54,817 nt of DNA from Rickettsiales bacterium (GCA_031279085.1 JAITJD010000002.1:1-54817); one strand, 5' to 3'. Numbered from the stretch's first letter, positions 15,406 through 24,302 are shown. Translations and numbers: made by a program. Notes: generated from the letters alone by a model not told the origin.

Positions 15406-15573
15406 AAAACCGCCGGAAAAAAGGCGGTTGGAGGTTAGCGACTATCCAATAAATAGCGGCGGTATTCTACATATTTCCGCACCCTCCAACCCAAGGTTGG
15501 AGCAGCGCATGCATAACGCGGCATGCTCGTGTATTGGAGAGGTCGCTAAACCTCGTCGCGGGAACACCCCGCG
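15406..15573 (-). ncRNA. Structured leader RNA, copy 2 (putative switch)
   Basis: Read on the minus strand: 5' hairpin CGCGGG/CCCGCG (15573-15557); hairpin GAGG/CCTC with loop TTTAGCGA (15554-15539); a GCATGC/GCATGC stem in the P2 position; P3 CTCCAACC/GGTTGGAG (15502-15484); P4 GCGG/CCGC (15480-15459) enclosing AATATGTAGAATA; P5 CTAT/ATAG (15456-15442); CGCTAA (15440-15435), complementary to TTAGCG in the first loop; CCTCCAACC (15434-15426), a second copy of the P3 5' strand; and a terminator-like hairpin AACCGCC/GGCGGTT-TT (15429-15406). Here the start region GAGGTTGGA-ATG also repeats the P3 3' strand, so the CCTCCAACC strand could mask the ribosome site. Confidence 0.75.
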
Positions 15574-15581
15574 GCAATTGA

Positions 15582-15610
15582 ATTATATCCAGAATAAGGC
15601 GGCGGAGCAA
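15582..15610 (-). promoter_or_regulatory. Promoter of leader 2 / cysteine-rich gene
   Basis: On the minus strand, TTGCTC (15610-15605) and TATAAT (15587-15582) are 17 bp apart. The predicted start falls at the first hairpin of leader copy 2. Confidence 0.65.
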
Positions 15611-15693
15611 GAAGTAATTTGCAATTGTCAAATTGCGCTTTACACCATTGTTTTTTTTTACTATTCTTATCCCCATAATCAAAGGAGATTTTT

Positions 15694-16008
15694 ATGAATA
15701 CAGAAATTGCGCAGGATGTTGGTAATGCTGCGGCAGCCGCGCCGAAAAACGATGTCATGACCTTGATCTTGTGCGCAGTGGTGCTTGTGGTGATTTATTT
15801 CCTGATAATACGTCCGAATAAAAAGCGCATGGACGAGTATAAGAAAATGATCGATTCTTTAAAATTAGGAAACCGCGTCATGGCGGCCGGAATCTATGGA
15901 ACCATAAAAAAGATAAATAAAGACTCAATAGAACTGGAAGTGGCGAAAAATGTGGTTATAGAAGTGAACAAAAACGCGGTCGCGGGTCTGGACAAGCAGC
16001 AAGACTAA
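15694..16008 (+). CDS. yajC: Sec translocon accessory protein YajC
   Basis: A 104-residue single-pass protein that associates with SecDF and the holotranslocon. An Ala-rich N-terminal segment is followed by one hydrophobic helix (about residues 25-46, LILCAVVLVVIYFLIIRP) and the family motif RPNKKRMDEYKKMIDSLKLGNRVM. AAAGGAG precedes the ATG. It is the first gene of the yajC-secD-secF operon. Confidence 0.94.
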   Translation: MNTEIAQDVGNAAAAAPKNDVMTLILCAVVLVVIYFLIIRPNKKRMDEYKKMIDSLKLGNRVMAAGIYGTIKKINKDSIELEVAKNVVIEVNKNAVAGLDKQQD

Positions 16009-16039
16009 TATTTATCTTGCCAAATAAAAAGGTTGTTTT

Positions 16040-17593
16040 ATGTTGAAAAAACTGTTGATTATTTTTACTGCCGTATTTAGCGTGCTGCTGGTCGCGCCGA
16101 CAATGTTTCAGGATTCGGCGAAATATTTTCCTAGCTGGATTCAGCCGATACCGCTGGGGCTGGATTTAAAGGGCGGCGCGCAGCTGCTGCTGGAAGTGGA
16201 CACTGATGTTATGCTGGCGGAAAAAGGCACGCAGCTTTACGACAGCGTCCGATCCGCGCTGTTAAACCGCGACAAGGGCGTAATAAGATTTTCGAGTCTG
16301 CGCAATTCGTCCGACGTGATATCAATGACTATTCGCGACGACTCTGAGGTGTCGCGCGCAAAAGGCCGCCTGAAAAAAGAACTGGGATCTGGCATAGACA
16401 TCAAGTCTGACGGCAACAATATAACCGTTTCGTATTCCGATGACAGCAAATTGGAAATGTCCCGCGATGCATTGACGCGCAGCATAGAGATTATCCGCCG
16501 CCGCATTGACGCTTTGGGGACCAAGGAGCCTTCGATTCAATCGCAGGGCGGCAAATATATATTGGTGCAGCTTCCCGGCGTGGATAATCCGGAAAGAATC
16601 AAAGATTTGATAGGCCAGACCGCAAAAATGACATTCCATCTGGTAAATGAAAACATCACCCAAGAGCAAATCGCGAGCTCGCGCGCGCCAGCCGGCACGG
16701 AATTTCTGCCGGTGATGAACGCGCCTTGGCAGCTGATACCGGTCTATTCGCATGTGGAGGTGTCCGGCGAAAGCCTGAAAGATTCCCAAGCCGACTTTGA
16801 TCAGAATAACATGCCGGTCGTGACGACGGTTTTTGACGCATCGGGCGCGCGTCGTTTTGCAAAGCTAACCACTGAGCATGTGAATGAAAGATTCGCAATC
16901 GTTCTTGATGGCAAAGTTTTGTCAGACCCGGTGATCCGAGAGCCGATACCGGGCGGCCGCGGCCAGATTTCCGGCGGATTCACATTGCAAAGCGCAAAGG
17001 ATTTGGCGGTGCTGCTGCGCTCTGGCGCGCTGCCGGCGCCGTTGTCCGTCATTGAAGAGCGCACCGTGGGCGCCGGCCTGGGCGCTGATACCATTGCGGC
17101 GGGCAAGCTGGGCTCCGCTGTCGCCGTATTGTTCATAATGATATTCATGCTGACGTATTACCGCGGATTTGGAATGATAGCAAATATCGTCCTGCTGGTG
17201 AACCTGGCGATGATTATCGGTATTTCCGCTTTGTTTGGCGCGACTCTGACATTGCCGGGCATCGCTGGCATCGCGCTGACGCTTGCGATGGCGGTGGATG
17301 CGAACATACTGCCGTTTGAAAGAATTCGCGACGAAGTAAAGGCCGGCAGCCCCACACTGCGCGCGGTCGAGGCGGGATTTCACCGTTCTCTTAAAACCGT
17401 GTTGGACGGAAATCTGACGAACCTGATATGCTCGCTGATATTATTCCAGTTCGGCGCGGGACCGATTCGCGGATTCGCCGTTACTCTGTCGATTGGCGTC
17501 ATAACGACTTTGTTCACCTGCCTGGCTTTGTCCAAGCTGATCATCGACTGGCACATGGGCGGCAGAAATAAGAAAATCGGGTTTATAAAATGA
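16040..17593 (+). CDS. secD: Protein translocase subunit SecD
   Basis: A 517-residue RND-family membrane protein that uses the proton gradient to pull exported proteins across. There is one N-terminal helix, the P1 head with IPLGLDLKGGAQLLLEVD, a periplasmic region, then five C-terminal helices starting about residue 350. Conserved transmembrane wording AMAVDANILPFERIRDE and LTNLICSLILFQFGAGPIRGFAVTL matches SecD. AAAGG lies before the ATG. It sits 31 bp after yajC and 21 bp before secF. Confidence 0.96.
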   Translation: MLKKLLIIFTAVFSVLLVAPTMFQDSAKYFPSWIQPIPLGLDLKGGAQLLLEVDTDVMLAEKGTQLYDSVRSALLNRDKGVIRFSSLRNSSDVISMTIRDDSEVSRAKGRLKKELGSGIDIKSDGNNITVSYSDDSKLEMSRDALTRSIEIIRRRIDALGTKEPSIQSQGGKYILVQLPGVDNPERIKDLIGQTAKMTFHLVNENITQEQIASSRAPAGTEFLPVMNAPWQLIPVYSHVEVSGESLKDSQADFDQNNMPVVTTVFDASGARRFAKLTTEHVNERFAIVLDGKVLSDPVIREPIPGGRGQISGGFTLQSAKDLAVLLRSGALPAPLSVIEERTVGAGLGADTIAAGKLGSAVAVLFIMIFMLTYYRGFGMIANIVLLVNLAMIIGISALFGATLTLPGIAGIALTLAMAVDANILPFERIRDEVKAGSPTLRAVEAGFHRSLKTVLDGNLTNLICSLILFQFGAGPIRGFAVTLSIGVITTLFTCLALSKLIIDWHMGGRNKKIGFIK

Positions 17594-17614
17594 TTTAGGA
17601 AAAAGGGTTGGATT

Positions 17615-18478
17615 ATGAAATTAAGTTTTATGAAATATAGAAAGCTCTCGTACTGGATTTCCGGAATACTGGTGGCTTTGTCGATTTTATCTTTTTCGGT
17701 GCGCGGGCTGAATTACGGCATCGATTTCGCCGGCGGCATATCTATGGAAGTGACGCCGGTATCGGCTGAATACACCATTGATAAAATGCGCGGAGACCTG
17801 GCGGCATTCGGGCCGGAGCTTCAGTCCGTTGACAACAAGTCTATCCTGGTCCGCGTAGGTCTGCCAAAAGGCGCCACGGACGAGCAACAGAATCAGCGCG
17901 TGCGCGAAATAAAAGGCATGCTGGGTGAAAAAGTAAGCTATTCCCAGGTTCAGATAGTCGGCCCTAAAATCGGCGGAGAGCTGGTTCGCGGCGGAATACT
18001 GGCGATTTTGGTTTCGTTTATGCTGATGTCCGTTTATATCTGGATAAGGTACAAAGGCGGTTATGCGGTGGGCTCGTTTGTTTCGCTGGTATTGGATTTT
18101 GTTTTGATGTTCGGATTCTTTTCCATCACCGGATTGGAATTCAACCAGACCTCGATAGCGGTCATTCTGATGGGCATCGGATATTCTATAAACGATAAAG
18201 TCGTCAATTATGATCGGATTGACGAGAATATAAAAAAATATCATAAAATGCCGATGAGCGCCCTGATAGACTTGTCAATCAACGAAATGATGCGCAGAAC
18301 GATAATGACCAGCGCGTCGACAATCGTCGCAATGATAGGGCTGTATTTGTTCGGCGGCGGAATGCTGCGCGATTTTTCCGTCGCGATGACATTTGCGGTG
18401 ATCATGGGGACGGCGACCAGCATTTACATATCGAATGTGGTCTTGTATCATTTCAATCTGCGCGAAACGGATTACTGA
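17615..18478 (+). CDS. secF: Protein translocase subunit SecF
   Basis: This 287-residue partner of SecD completes the SecDF complex. The N-terminal helix is followed by GLNYGIDFAGGISMEV, and the C-terminal half has five helices with GYSINDKVVNYDRIDEN and NEMMRRTIMTSASTIVAM, the SecF signatures. Spacing in the operon is tight. The next gene (18509) follows after about 30 bp. Confidence 0.96.
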   Translation: MKLSFMKYRKLSYWISGILVALSILSFSVRGLNYGIDFAGGISMEVTPVSAEYTIDKMRGDLAAFGPELQSVDNKSILVRVGLPKGATDEQQNQRVREIKGMLGEKVSYSQVQIVGPKIGGELVRGGILAILVSFMLMSVYIWIRYKGGYAVGSFVSLVLDFVLMFGFFSITGLEFNQTSIAVILMGIGYSINDKVVNYDRIDENIKKYHKMPMSALIDLSINEMMRRTIMTSASTIVAMIGLYLFGGGMLRDFSVAMTFAVIMGTATSIYISNVVLYHFNLRETDY

Positions 18479-18508
18479 TATGGGCGAATGAATAAAGAGG
18501 CAGGGCAG

Positions 18509-20062
18509 ATGGAGAATAAAAAAATCTTTTCATCACGCATGGGAAATTTTGCGCGTATGGCATTATTCCTTTTATTCGCATGCCCGTTTGCTAATTTGTC
18601 CGTCTGTTCTGCCGCAGAGCTATTCAATGCGGACGAGCCCGTGCAGGACGGCTTGAATGTGTTTGAAATGTCCGATATGTTTGCCGACATTTATGAAAAG
18701 CTGGATAGTGTGAAATGGGGCGGAAAGAACGTCAAGGTCGCGATTGAAAGCCTGGAAACCATCAGCCCGAACGCGCATATAGGCATGACTGACGACAGAG
18801 TTGTCCTGGTATGGCGTGATTCGATTGTCGCAAATTACCCGCGGCCGGCCGCTGGCGACTGGAACGGATTCGGACAAATTACGACCGCATTGGCTTTAAA
18901 GCTGCGCGCCTTGATTCCGGACTTTGGAAGCAAAAGCGAAAGCGCTGTGTATAAGATTGTTGTGGATGCCCTTATGCGCGGCATAGACGAGAACGGAAGG
19001 TATGTCTATTCCAAATCCGCCGAAGTTTTAGAGGACGGCCGCCTGCTTACAAATGTCGGCTTGGAAGGCGTCCGCGACGAACGTGGAAACTTTCGCGTTC
19101 GCGGTATTTACAAAGGGTCGCCGGCAGATATGGGCGGAATAAAATCCGGCGATTTGATAACGAGAATCAACGGAGTGCGGATTTCTGAAATGCCGGATCA
19201 AGATATCGCCGCATTGTTTTCCGGTTTTAATTCCGGAACATTGAAAATGTCGGTTTTGAATTCTTTCGGAGAACGGCAGGTAGTGCTACGCCGCGCCACA
19301 ATGGTGCTGGCCGACAGCGACATAATACACCGCGACGGCCAGGGCGGCGACGGAGGCTTTCTGGAAATAGTCGTGCATCGTTTGACTGATGGCGCCGTTT
19401 CGATAATAAATGAAGCCCTGGCAAATTATCCGAATGTGTCCGGCATTGTTTTGGATCTACGCGGCGCTTCGGGTGATGACGAAAGGTCGGCGGCAAAGCT
19501 GGCCGGCCTGTTCATGGGACAGGTTCCGGTAATGAGGATAATTGAAACGGCAAAAAAAGAAGTGGAAATTATACCCGGGGGACAGGCCGCGACGGCCGCG
19601 CCTGTGGTGGCGCTGGTTTCAAATGCGACAAAAGGCACGGCCGAAGCCATTGCGGCCGCGTTTTATGAAAATGGCCGCGGTGTCTTGGTGGGGACGCCCA
19701 CCGCCGGCAATGCGCGCATAGCAACATTAATAGACTTAAAAAACGGCGGTTCTCTGGAATTGATGAACAAAGCTCTCAAAACCGGCCGCGGAGGCAATAT
19801 AGACGGCCGCGGAGTATTCCCGCTGGTGTGTCTGTCTAATATAAGAAGCTCAGAGCAGCAGGGGGCTTTCTTTCTGAACGTCATAAACGGCGACTTTCGC
19901 GCCAAGGATTTTAATAAGGAAACCGGTGTTTCAGGAGATACAATCCGCAAAGGATGTCCGGTAATCACCAGCGGCGCAGATGAAGATGCTTTGTCCGCAG
20001 CCGTTTCAGTAAAAATACTGACCGATAAGAAAATATATGACAAATTAATGGCAGAACTGTAA
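18509..20062 (+). CDS. S41/CTP-like PDZ protein lacking the catalytic dyad
   Basis: A 517-residue exported protein (signal peptide ARMALFLLFACPFANLSVCSA) with the layout of carboxy-terminal processing peptidases: N-terminal helical part, PDZ domain (about 170-250, GSPADMGGIKSGDLITRINGV) and an S41 core (SGIVLDLRGASGDD, PVVALVSNATKGTAEAI, GVLVGTPTAGNARIATLIDL). In active CTPs the core has N-x2-SASASE and TxxFGKG. Here the nucleophile Ser position is Gly (KGTAE) and the general-base Lys is Asn (AGNAR), so it is probably inactive and may act as a binding or scaffold protein. ATG 18509 is preferred over 18488 because GAGG is 8 nt upstream. It lies directly behind secDF. Confidence 0.8.
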   Translation: MENKKIFSSRMGNFARMALFLLFACPFANLSVCSAAELFNADEPVQDGLNVFEMSDMFADIYEKLDSVKWGGKNVKVAIESLETISPNAHIGMTDDRVVLVWRDSIVANYPRPAAGDWNGFGQITTALALKLRALIPDFGSKSESAVYKIVVDALMRGIDENGRYVYSKSAEVLEDGRLLTNVGLEGVRDERGNFRVRGIYKGSPADMGGIKSGDLITRINGVRISEMPDQDIAALFSGFNSGTLKMSVLNSFGERQVVLRRATMVLADSDIIHRDGQGGDGGFLEIVVHRLTDGAVSIINEALANYPNVSGIVLDLRGASGDDERSAAKLAGLFMGQVPVMRIIETAKKEVEIIPGGQAATAAPVVALVSNATKGTAEAIAAAFYENGRGVLVGTPTAGNARIATLIDLKNGGSLELMNKALKTGRGGNIDGRGVFPLVCLSNIRSSEQQGAFFLNVINGDFRAKDFNKETGVSGDTIRKGCPVITSGADEDALSAAVSVKILTDKKIYDKLMAEL

Positions 20063-20074
20063 AGCGAGGCGCAA

Positions 20075-20761
20075 ATGTTTCTAGCAAAAGACAATTCTAT
20101 AAAATGGAAGCGAGTCGCGTGGGCTTTCGCGCTAACAGCTGTTTTGTGTCTTGTCGGAATATTGTGGCTGGACAAGCCGCTGTACATTTTTTTCCGCGAA
20201 TTTGATTGGTATGGCTGGGTTATTTTTGATATGATTTTCAGTCATGAAATCTGGCTTTTTACATCGGGCGTCATTTTTGTAATACTTTTAGTTAAAAAAT
20301 ATTTAAAAACAATAAATAAAACAAATAAAAAGACAATTAAGTTTAATATATGGAAAATAATTGGTAGTTTTATAGAAAAATCAAAAACTAATTATGGTTT
20401 CTTGATATTTTGCTCTATTTTATTGTCCGGTGTTTTCACTGGTATTTTAAAGTTTGTTTTGGGGCGCGCCAGACCGGTATTTTTTGAGGCCTTGGGGCAA
20501 ACCGGATTTTACCCATGGACAAAAGGATGGGCGTTTAATTCCATGCCGTCTGGACATGCGTCGGCTTCATTTGCCGGGCTGGTTATGATAGGAATGTTGT
20601 TTCCCAGAATAAAATGGGCGACATGGACGTTGGCCGTAGTCATAGGGATATCGCGGATATGTTATGGCGCGCATTTTCCGTCGGATGTGCTGCTGGGCGC
20701 ATTTATAGGAATGCTGTCGGCCGATATTATCAAAAGCTTTTTTAGGGTCGATAAAAAATAA
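20075..20761 (+). CDS. PAP2-family integral membrane phosphatase
   Basis: A 228-residue protein with about six hydrophobic helices. The PAP2 motifs are complete: KFVLGRARP, SMPSGHASAS and SRICYGAHFPSD. This is the topology of membrane lipid phosphatases (undecaprenyl pyrophosphate, phosphatidylglycerophosphate or lipid A phosphatases); the substrate cannot be told. The stretch at 20280-20400 is clearly AT-richer (Lys/Asn/Ile-rich cytoplasmic loop NKTNKKTIKFN) than its neighbours. GAGG precedes the ATG, 13 bp after the previous stop. Confidence 0.88.
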   Translation: MFLAKDNSIKWKRVAWAFALTAVLCLVGILWLDKPLYIFFREFDWYGWVIFDMIFSHEIWLFTSGVIFVILLVKKYLKTINKTNKKTIKFNIWKIIGSFIEKSKTNYGFLIFCSILLSGVFTGILKFVLGRARPVFFEALGQTGFYPWTKGWAFNSMPSGHASASFAGLVMIGMLFPRIKWATWTLAVVIGISRICYGAHFPSDVLLGAFIGMLSADIIKSFFRVDKK

Positions 20762-20765
20762 CTCG

Positions 20766-20792
20766 CCAGGTCTTTTGAGGGGCTTTTTTTTA
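20766..20792 (+). terminator. Possible terminator after the PAP2 gene
   Basis: A weak GCC...GGC stem with a TTTT loop is followed by a run of T residues (20783-20790). The stem is imperfect; the T-run is the main evidence. Confidence 0.4.
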
Positions 20793-20801
20793 CCTTGATT
20801 T

Positions 20802-20812
20802 TGTGATAAAAT
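20802..20812 (+). promoter_or_regulatory. Extended -10 promoter of ftsK, probably leaderless
   Basis: TGTGATAAAAT is an extended -10 element; TAAAAT ends 6 nt before the ftsK ATG at 20819. The usual +1 distance places the transcript start on the initiation codon, and no Shine-Dalgarno exists in between. Confidence 0.5.
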
Positions 20813-20818
20813 ACATTC

Positions 20819-23047
20819 ATGGCTAATAATTCAAAATTTTTGCCGGAACGCGTGTCCGGCGCGCTGAGAAGTCTTATTTTCCGTAGTTTGGGCGCTGTGC
20901 TGCTGCTATTGGGCGCCTGGCTTTCCGTCGCGTTGATTTTTCATGACCCCTACTTGGACGGCTTTGCGGCCAGCAGCGGATTCGGAGCGCAGAACGTAAT
21001 GGATTATATTATAGGCTTCATTCGTTTCGGGGTCGGTTTTATACCGGCTTTGTTCCTGTTTCTGTATATTGCGAGAACGGGCTTGTCTTTTGTTATGAAC
21101 TGGGAATCGCCCTCGTCGCCGGAATACAACGCGGTTATGGTATTCATCGCGATTTGCGCTGGTGCGGCCGGCCTTGGGGCGATGGCGCCGCGCCTGACTT
21201 TTGGCGGAATGGCCGGCCATGTCGCCGCATTTGACATGGTTTCTTTATTCGGCCGGTGGACTTTTGTCTTCGGCATTTTGTTTTTTGTTTTGTTTCTGGT
21301 AATGGCCGGCAAGATGCTTAACATAAAACTCAAAGACCTGAATACTCTGCTGCGCGCCGTCGGCAAGCTTGTCGTCTGGCTGCTGTCCATTTTCCATATT
21401 ATAAAGCCGCTGGCTGCGGAAAAAGATACCGGGGACCGCAATGAAGACGAGAAAGGCGAATATATGCAGGCGAAAGCCTTAAAACCGTCCGCCCGCAAAA
21501 AATCCGCCCGCAAAAAACTATCGGGGAACAAAGCGCAGTCGGCAGGATTGGATTATGAATTGCCGGATCCGGAATTTCTGGAAAAATCTGTTTTCGGAAA
21601 AAATGTCATAACTCCGGAGTTAAAAAGAAACGGGCTGGCATTGGAAGCGCATTTTGAAGAATTCGGCGTCTATGGCAAAGTTGTCGGAATAAGGCCGGGC
21701 CCGATAGTCACGTTGTATGAATTCGAGCCTGACAGCGGCGTTCGCATAGCGAAAATAACCGAGACTGTAAAAGACATGACGCGCGCCATGGCCACCGAAA
21801 ACATCCGCATAGCCCATATTCCGCGCACTAATTATATCGGCGTTGAGATGGTTAATATAAACAGGCAGACCGTGCGCCTGCAATCGCTGATAACAAATGC
21901 CGCATTTTTGAATTCAAAATACAAAATACCTTTGGCTCTGGGCGTGGATATAGGCGGAAACCCGATGTATTTTGATCTTTACAAGATGCCTCATGTGCTG
22001 ATTGCCGGGCGCACGGGCTCTGGAAAATCAGTGTTTGTGCAATCCATAATAATGTCTGTTTTGTATCATTTCACGCCGGACAAATGCAAATTATTGATAG
22101 TTGATCCCAAAGGCGTGGATTTTACCTTGTGGGACAACATACCGCATCTTGTCGCGCCTGTTCTGACCGATGCAAGCTCTGCGGTGAATGCTTTGAAATG
22201 GTCCGTGCGCGAAATGGAGGAAAGATATAAGAAGTTAAAAGACCTGGGGGTTCAGAACATAGAGGGATATAATGATGCCGCCGCCAGACTGCGGGCGGCC
22301 GGAAAAACAATAACAAAACAGGTTGCCGTAGGAACGGACCCTGAAACAGGGGCTTTGGAATTCGAAGAGCAAGAGGTTGATTTGTCGGACATGCCGTACA
22401 TGGTCGTCGTAATCGATGAGGTTGCAGACCTGATGTCTGTCGCCCGCAAAGAGGTTGAGGCCTGCGTCCAAAGGCTGGCGCAGAAGGCGCGCGCGGCCGG
22501 CATACACTTGGTCGCCGCGACTCAGCGGCCCGATACGACCGTCATAACCGGCGTAATAAAAGCAAACTTTCCGACCCGAATTTCCTTTCAGGCAAGAAGC
22601 AGCATCGACAGCGGCACCACATTGGGCGAAAAGGGCGCGGAGCAGCTGCTGGCGTTCGGCGACATGCTGTTCTCGGAAGCAGGGCGCGTTCCGGTGCGAA
22701 TACACGGCGCGCTGATAGAAAATCATGAAATAAACAAAGTCGCGGATTTCCTGCGCGCTCAGGGCGAGCCGGAGTACGCGACCGGCGTGACAGACAGCGA
22801 TGATTCCGGCGGTCTGGACGGCGCTTTGTCCGCGATTCCCGGAATTCCGCCATCCAAGGACGCTAAAGATGCGGATTTGTACGAACAGGCAAAGGAATAT
22901 GTGATTCGCGACCGCAAGCCGACAATTTCCTACATACAGCGGAGATTGGGCGTCGGATACAACAAGGCGGCGGGCTTTATGGAAAGAATGGAAGCCGAAG
23001 GCATAGTCAGCACGGCGGACGCGAATAACAAAAGGCATGTTTTATAA
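20819..23047 (+). CDS. ftsK: DNA translocase FtsK
   Basis: A 742-residue septal DNA pump that moves chromosome termini and activates XerCD. Four N-terminal transmembrane helices (about 22-45, 58-80, 100-120, 135-160) are followed by a Lys-rich linker and the RecA-like motor: Walker A AGRTGSGKSVFVQ, Walker B VVVIDEVADLM, and TQRPDTTVITGVIKANFPTRISF. The C-terminal winged-helix gamma domain (about 680-742, PTISYIQRRLGVGYNKAAGFMERME) recognises KOPS sites. The linker is short compared with E. coli FtsK, as in many bacteria. Its partner xerD is at 10374. Confidence 0.96.
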   Translation: MANNSKFLPERVSGALRSLIFRSLGAVLLLLGAWLSVALIFHDPYLDGFAASSGFGAQNVMDYIIGFIRFGVGFIPALFLFLYIARTGLSFVMNWESPSSPEYNAVMVFIAICAGAAGLGAMAPRLTFGGMAGHVAAFDMVSLFGRWTFVFGILFFVLFLVMAGKMLNIKLKDLNTLLRAVGKLVVWLLSIFHIIKPLAAEKDTGDRNEDEKGEYMQAKALKPSARKKSARKKLSGNKAQSAGLDYELPDPEFLEKSVFGKNVITPELKRNGLALEAHFEEFGVYGKVVGIRPGPIVTLYEFEPDSGVRIAKITETVKDMTRAMATENIRIAHIPRTNYIGVEMVNINRQTVRLQSLITNAAFLNSKYKIPLALGVDIGGNPMYFDLYKMPHVLIAGRTGSGKSVFVQSIIMSVLYHFTPDKCKLLIVDPKGVDFTLWDNIPHLVAPVLTDASSAVNALKWSVREMEERYKKLKDLGVQNIEGYNDAAARLRAAGKTITKQVAVGTDPETGALEFEEQEVDLSDMPYMVVVIDEVADLMSVARKEVEACVQRLAQKARAAGIHLVAATQRPDTTVITGVIKANFPTRISFQARSSIDSGTTLGEKGAEQLLAFGDMLFSEAGRVPVRIHGALIENHEINKVADFLRAQGEPEYATGVTDSDDSGGLDGALSAIPGIPPSKDAKDADLYEQAKEYVIRDRKPTISYIQRRLGVGYNKAAGFMERMEAEGIVSTADANNKRHVL

Positions 23048-23072
23048 ATGCGCTTTGCAGATTATGCGTTTT

Positions 23073-23083
23073 TGTGATATAAT
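23073..23083 (+). promoter_or_regulatory. Extended -10 promoter of the 23106 barrel gene
   Basis: TGTGATATAAT is a full extended -10 (TGnTATAAT) located 22 nt before ATG 23106; the AAAGGAG ribosome site follows at 23091. The same string occurs at 31871-31881. Confidence 0.65.
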
Positions 23084-23105
23084 TCCAAGCAAAGGAGTTT
23101 TTACG

Positions 23106-24302
23106 ATGAAGAAGCAAATGTCTTTATTTATCTGGGCGGTCGCCGTTTTCGGAATGTCCAATGTCTGGGCCGCGACCAATTCCGGAATGAGGGGCGCATC
23201 CAGCGCCGATTTAACCGGCGCGCCGGGCGTTCGTTCGCGCACGTCTGTCGATTATGAGAAATATGAAACGCGCAGCTCGACGAAAACTTATTCTTCAAAG
23301 GATGGAAAAAATATTTATTATGCAGAGCCGTCCAAAAGAAGCGAATTGTATAAGGAGCATTCCAGCGAGTCGTCGTCTTCGTCAAAGCGCGTGAGCAGAT
23401 CTGAAAACACGCGCAGCGAAACAAAGCGCAAATATTACCTGGCGCACCCGTTCTTTCAGCCTTTGAAAGGAAAATTCGGTTCTGTTACGGAATTAGCTTA
23501 CAATAAGAGTTCCTATGGCTTTAAAATAAATCCGATATCGTCGGTGTCGCTTAGCGATTTGGACGCCAAATGGGGCGTGTCTCAGTTTGCTATCAAGGAA
23601 GACCTGAGTTTCGGCATCAGCGACCGCTTGGCGGTTCAGGGCATGGCGATCTATGATTCGACAAAATACAAAGCGGATTGGAATGTTGCGCCGGACGATG
23701 AAATAAAAGATTCCGGCGTGAATCTGTACGGCCTGGGTCTGCAATGGCGCTTTGTGGATAATTCGGAATGGATCGCGACATTGTCCGGATATTATCAAAG
23801 GCAAGTTGATGTATCGAACATATTCATAGCCGATTTGAAAGCCGGTTATAAAATAGAAACATCCACAATATACGGATTGGCGCGCGGCTGGATGGCGAAT
23901 TTTGACGGAAATGCGCACGGCGACGGAATAATGACGGATAATTCGGCGTTTTTGATCGCCTATAAGACGAATGACAAAAGCGCATCTTACTTTGAAGGCG
24001 GCTTTGGAATATTCAGCGTCTTGGACGAGGACTGGACTTTGAATCTTGAAGCGGTGTTCGGCAATTACGAATGGCATAACCAGGGCTCTGTCAAAGCGGC
24101 GTTCGGCTGGCAGCCGGGAAATTCATTCGCGGTAAATCTTTATGCGAAAACTTCCATATATGACAGCGCGAATGGCAAAGAGCTTGAATTCTGGTGGTAT
24201 GAGCCCGCAACCAGCTATACCAGCTTTACCAATGTCGGAACCGCGAAGATTGACGATTATTCGGAAACATCAATCGGGCTGCAAGCAGTATTGTATTTCT
24301 AA
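23106..24302 (+). CDS. Exported outer-membrane beta-barrel-like protein
   Basis: A 398-residue protein with signal peptide MSLFIWAVAVFGMSNVWA-A, a Ser/Lys/Arg-rich low-complexity segment (about 40-115, with runs such as SSESSSSSKRVSRSE), and a C-terminal region of alternating amphipathic strands ending in LQAVLYF with terminal Phe, as in outer-membrane barrels. The segment EDLSFGISDRLAVQGMAIYD resembles KVSYGFSDRFSLSADIKYQ in the next gene, so the two are probably paralogues. ATG 23106 is chosen for AAAGGAG 8 nt upstream; the frame from 23037 is longer but has no ribosome site. Specific function unknown. Confidence 0.7.
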   Translation: MKKQMSLFIWAVAVFGMSNVWAATNSGMRGASSADLTGAPGVRSRTSVDYEKYETRSSTKTYSSKDGKNIYYAEPSKRSELYKEHSSESSSSSKRVSRSENTRSETKRKYYLAHPFFQPLKGKFGSVTELAYNKSSYGFKINPISSVSLSDLDAKWGVSQFAIKEDLSFGISDRLAVQGMAIYDSTKYKADWNVAPDDEIKDSGVNLYGLGLQWRFVDNSEWIATLSGYYQRQVDVSNIFIADLKAGYKIETSTIYGLARGWMANFDGNAHGDGIMTDNSAFLIAYKTNDKSASYFEGGFGIFSVLDEDWTLNLEAVFGNYEWHNQGSVKAAFGWQPGNSFAVNLYAKTSIYDSANGKELEFWWYEPATSYTSFTNVGTAKIDDYSETSIGLQAVLYF

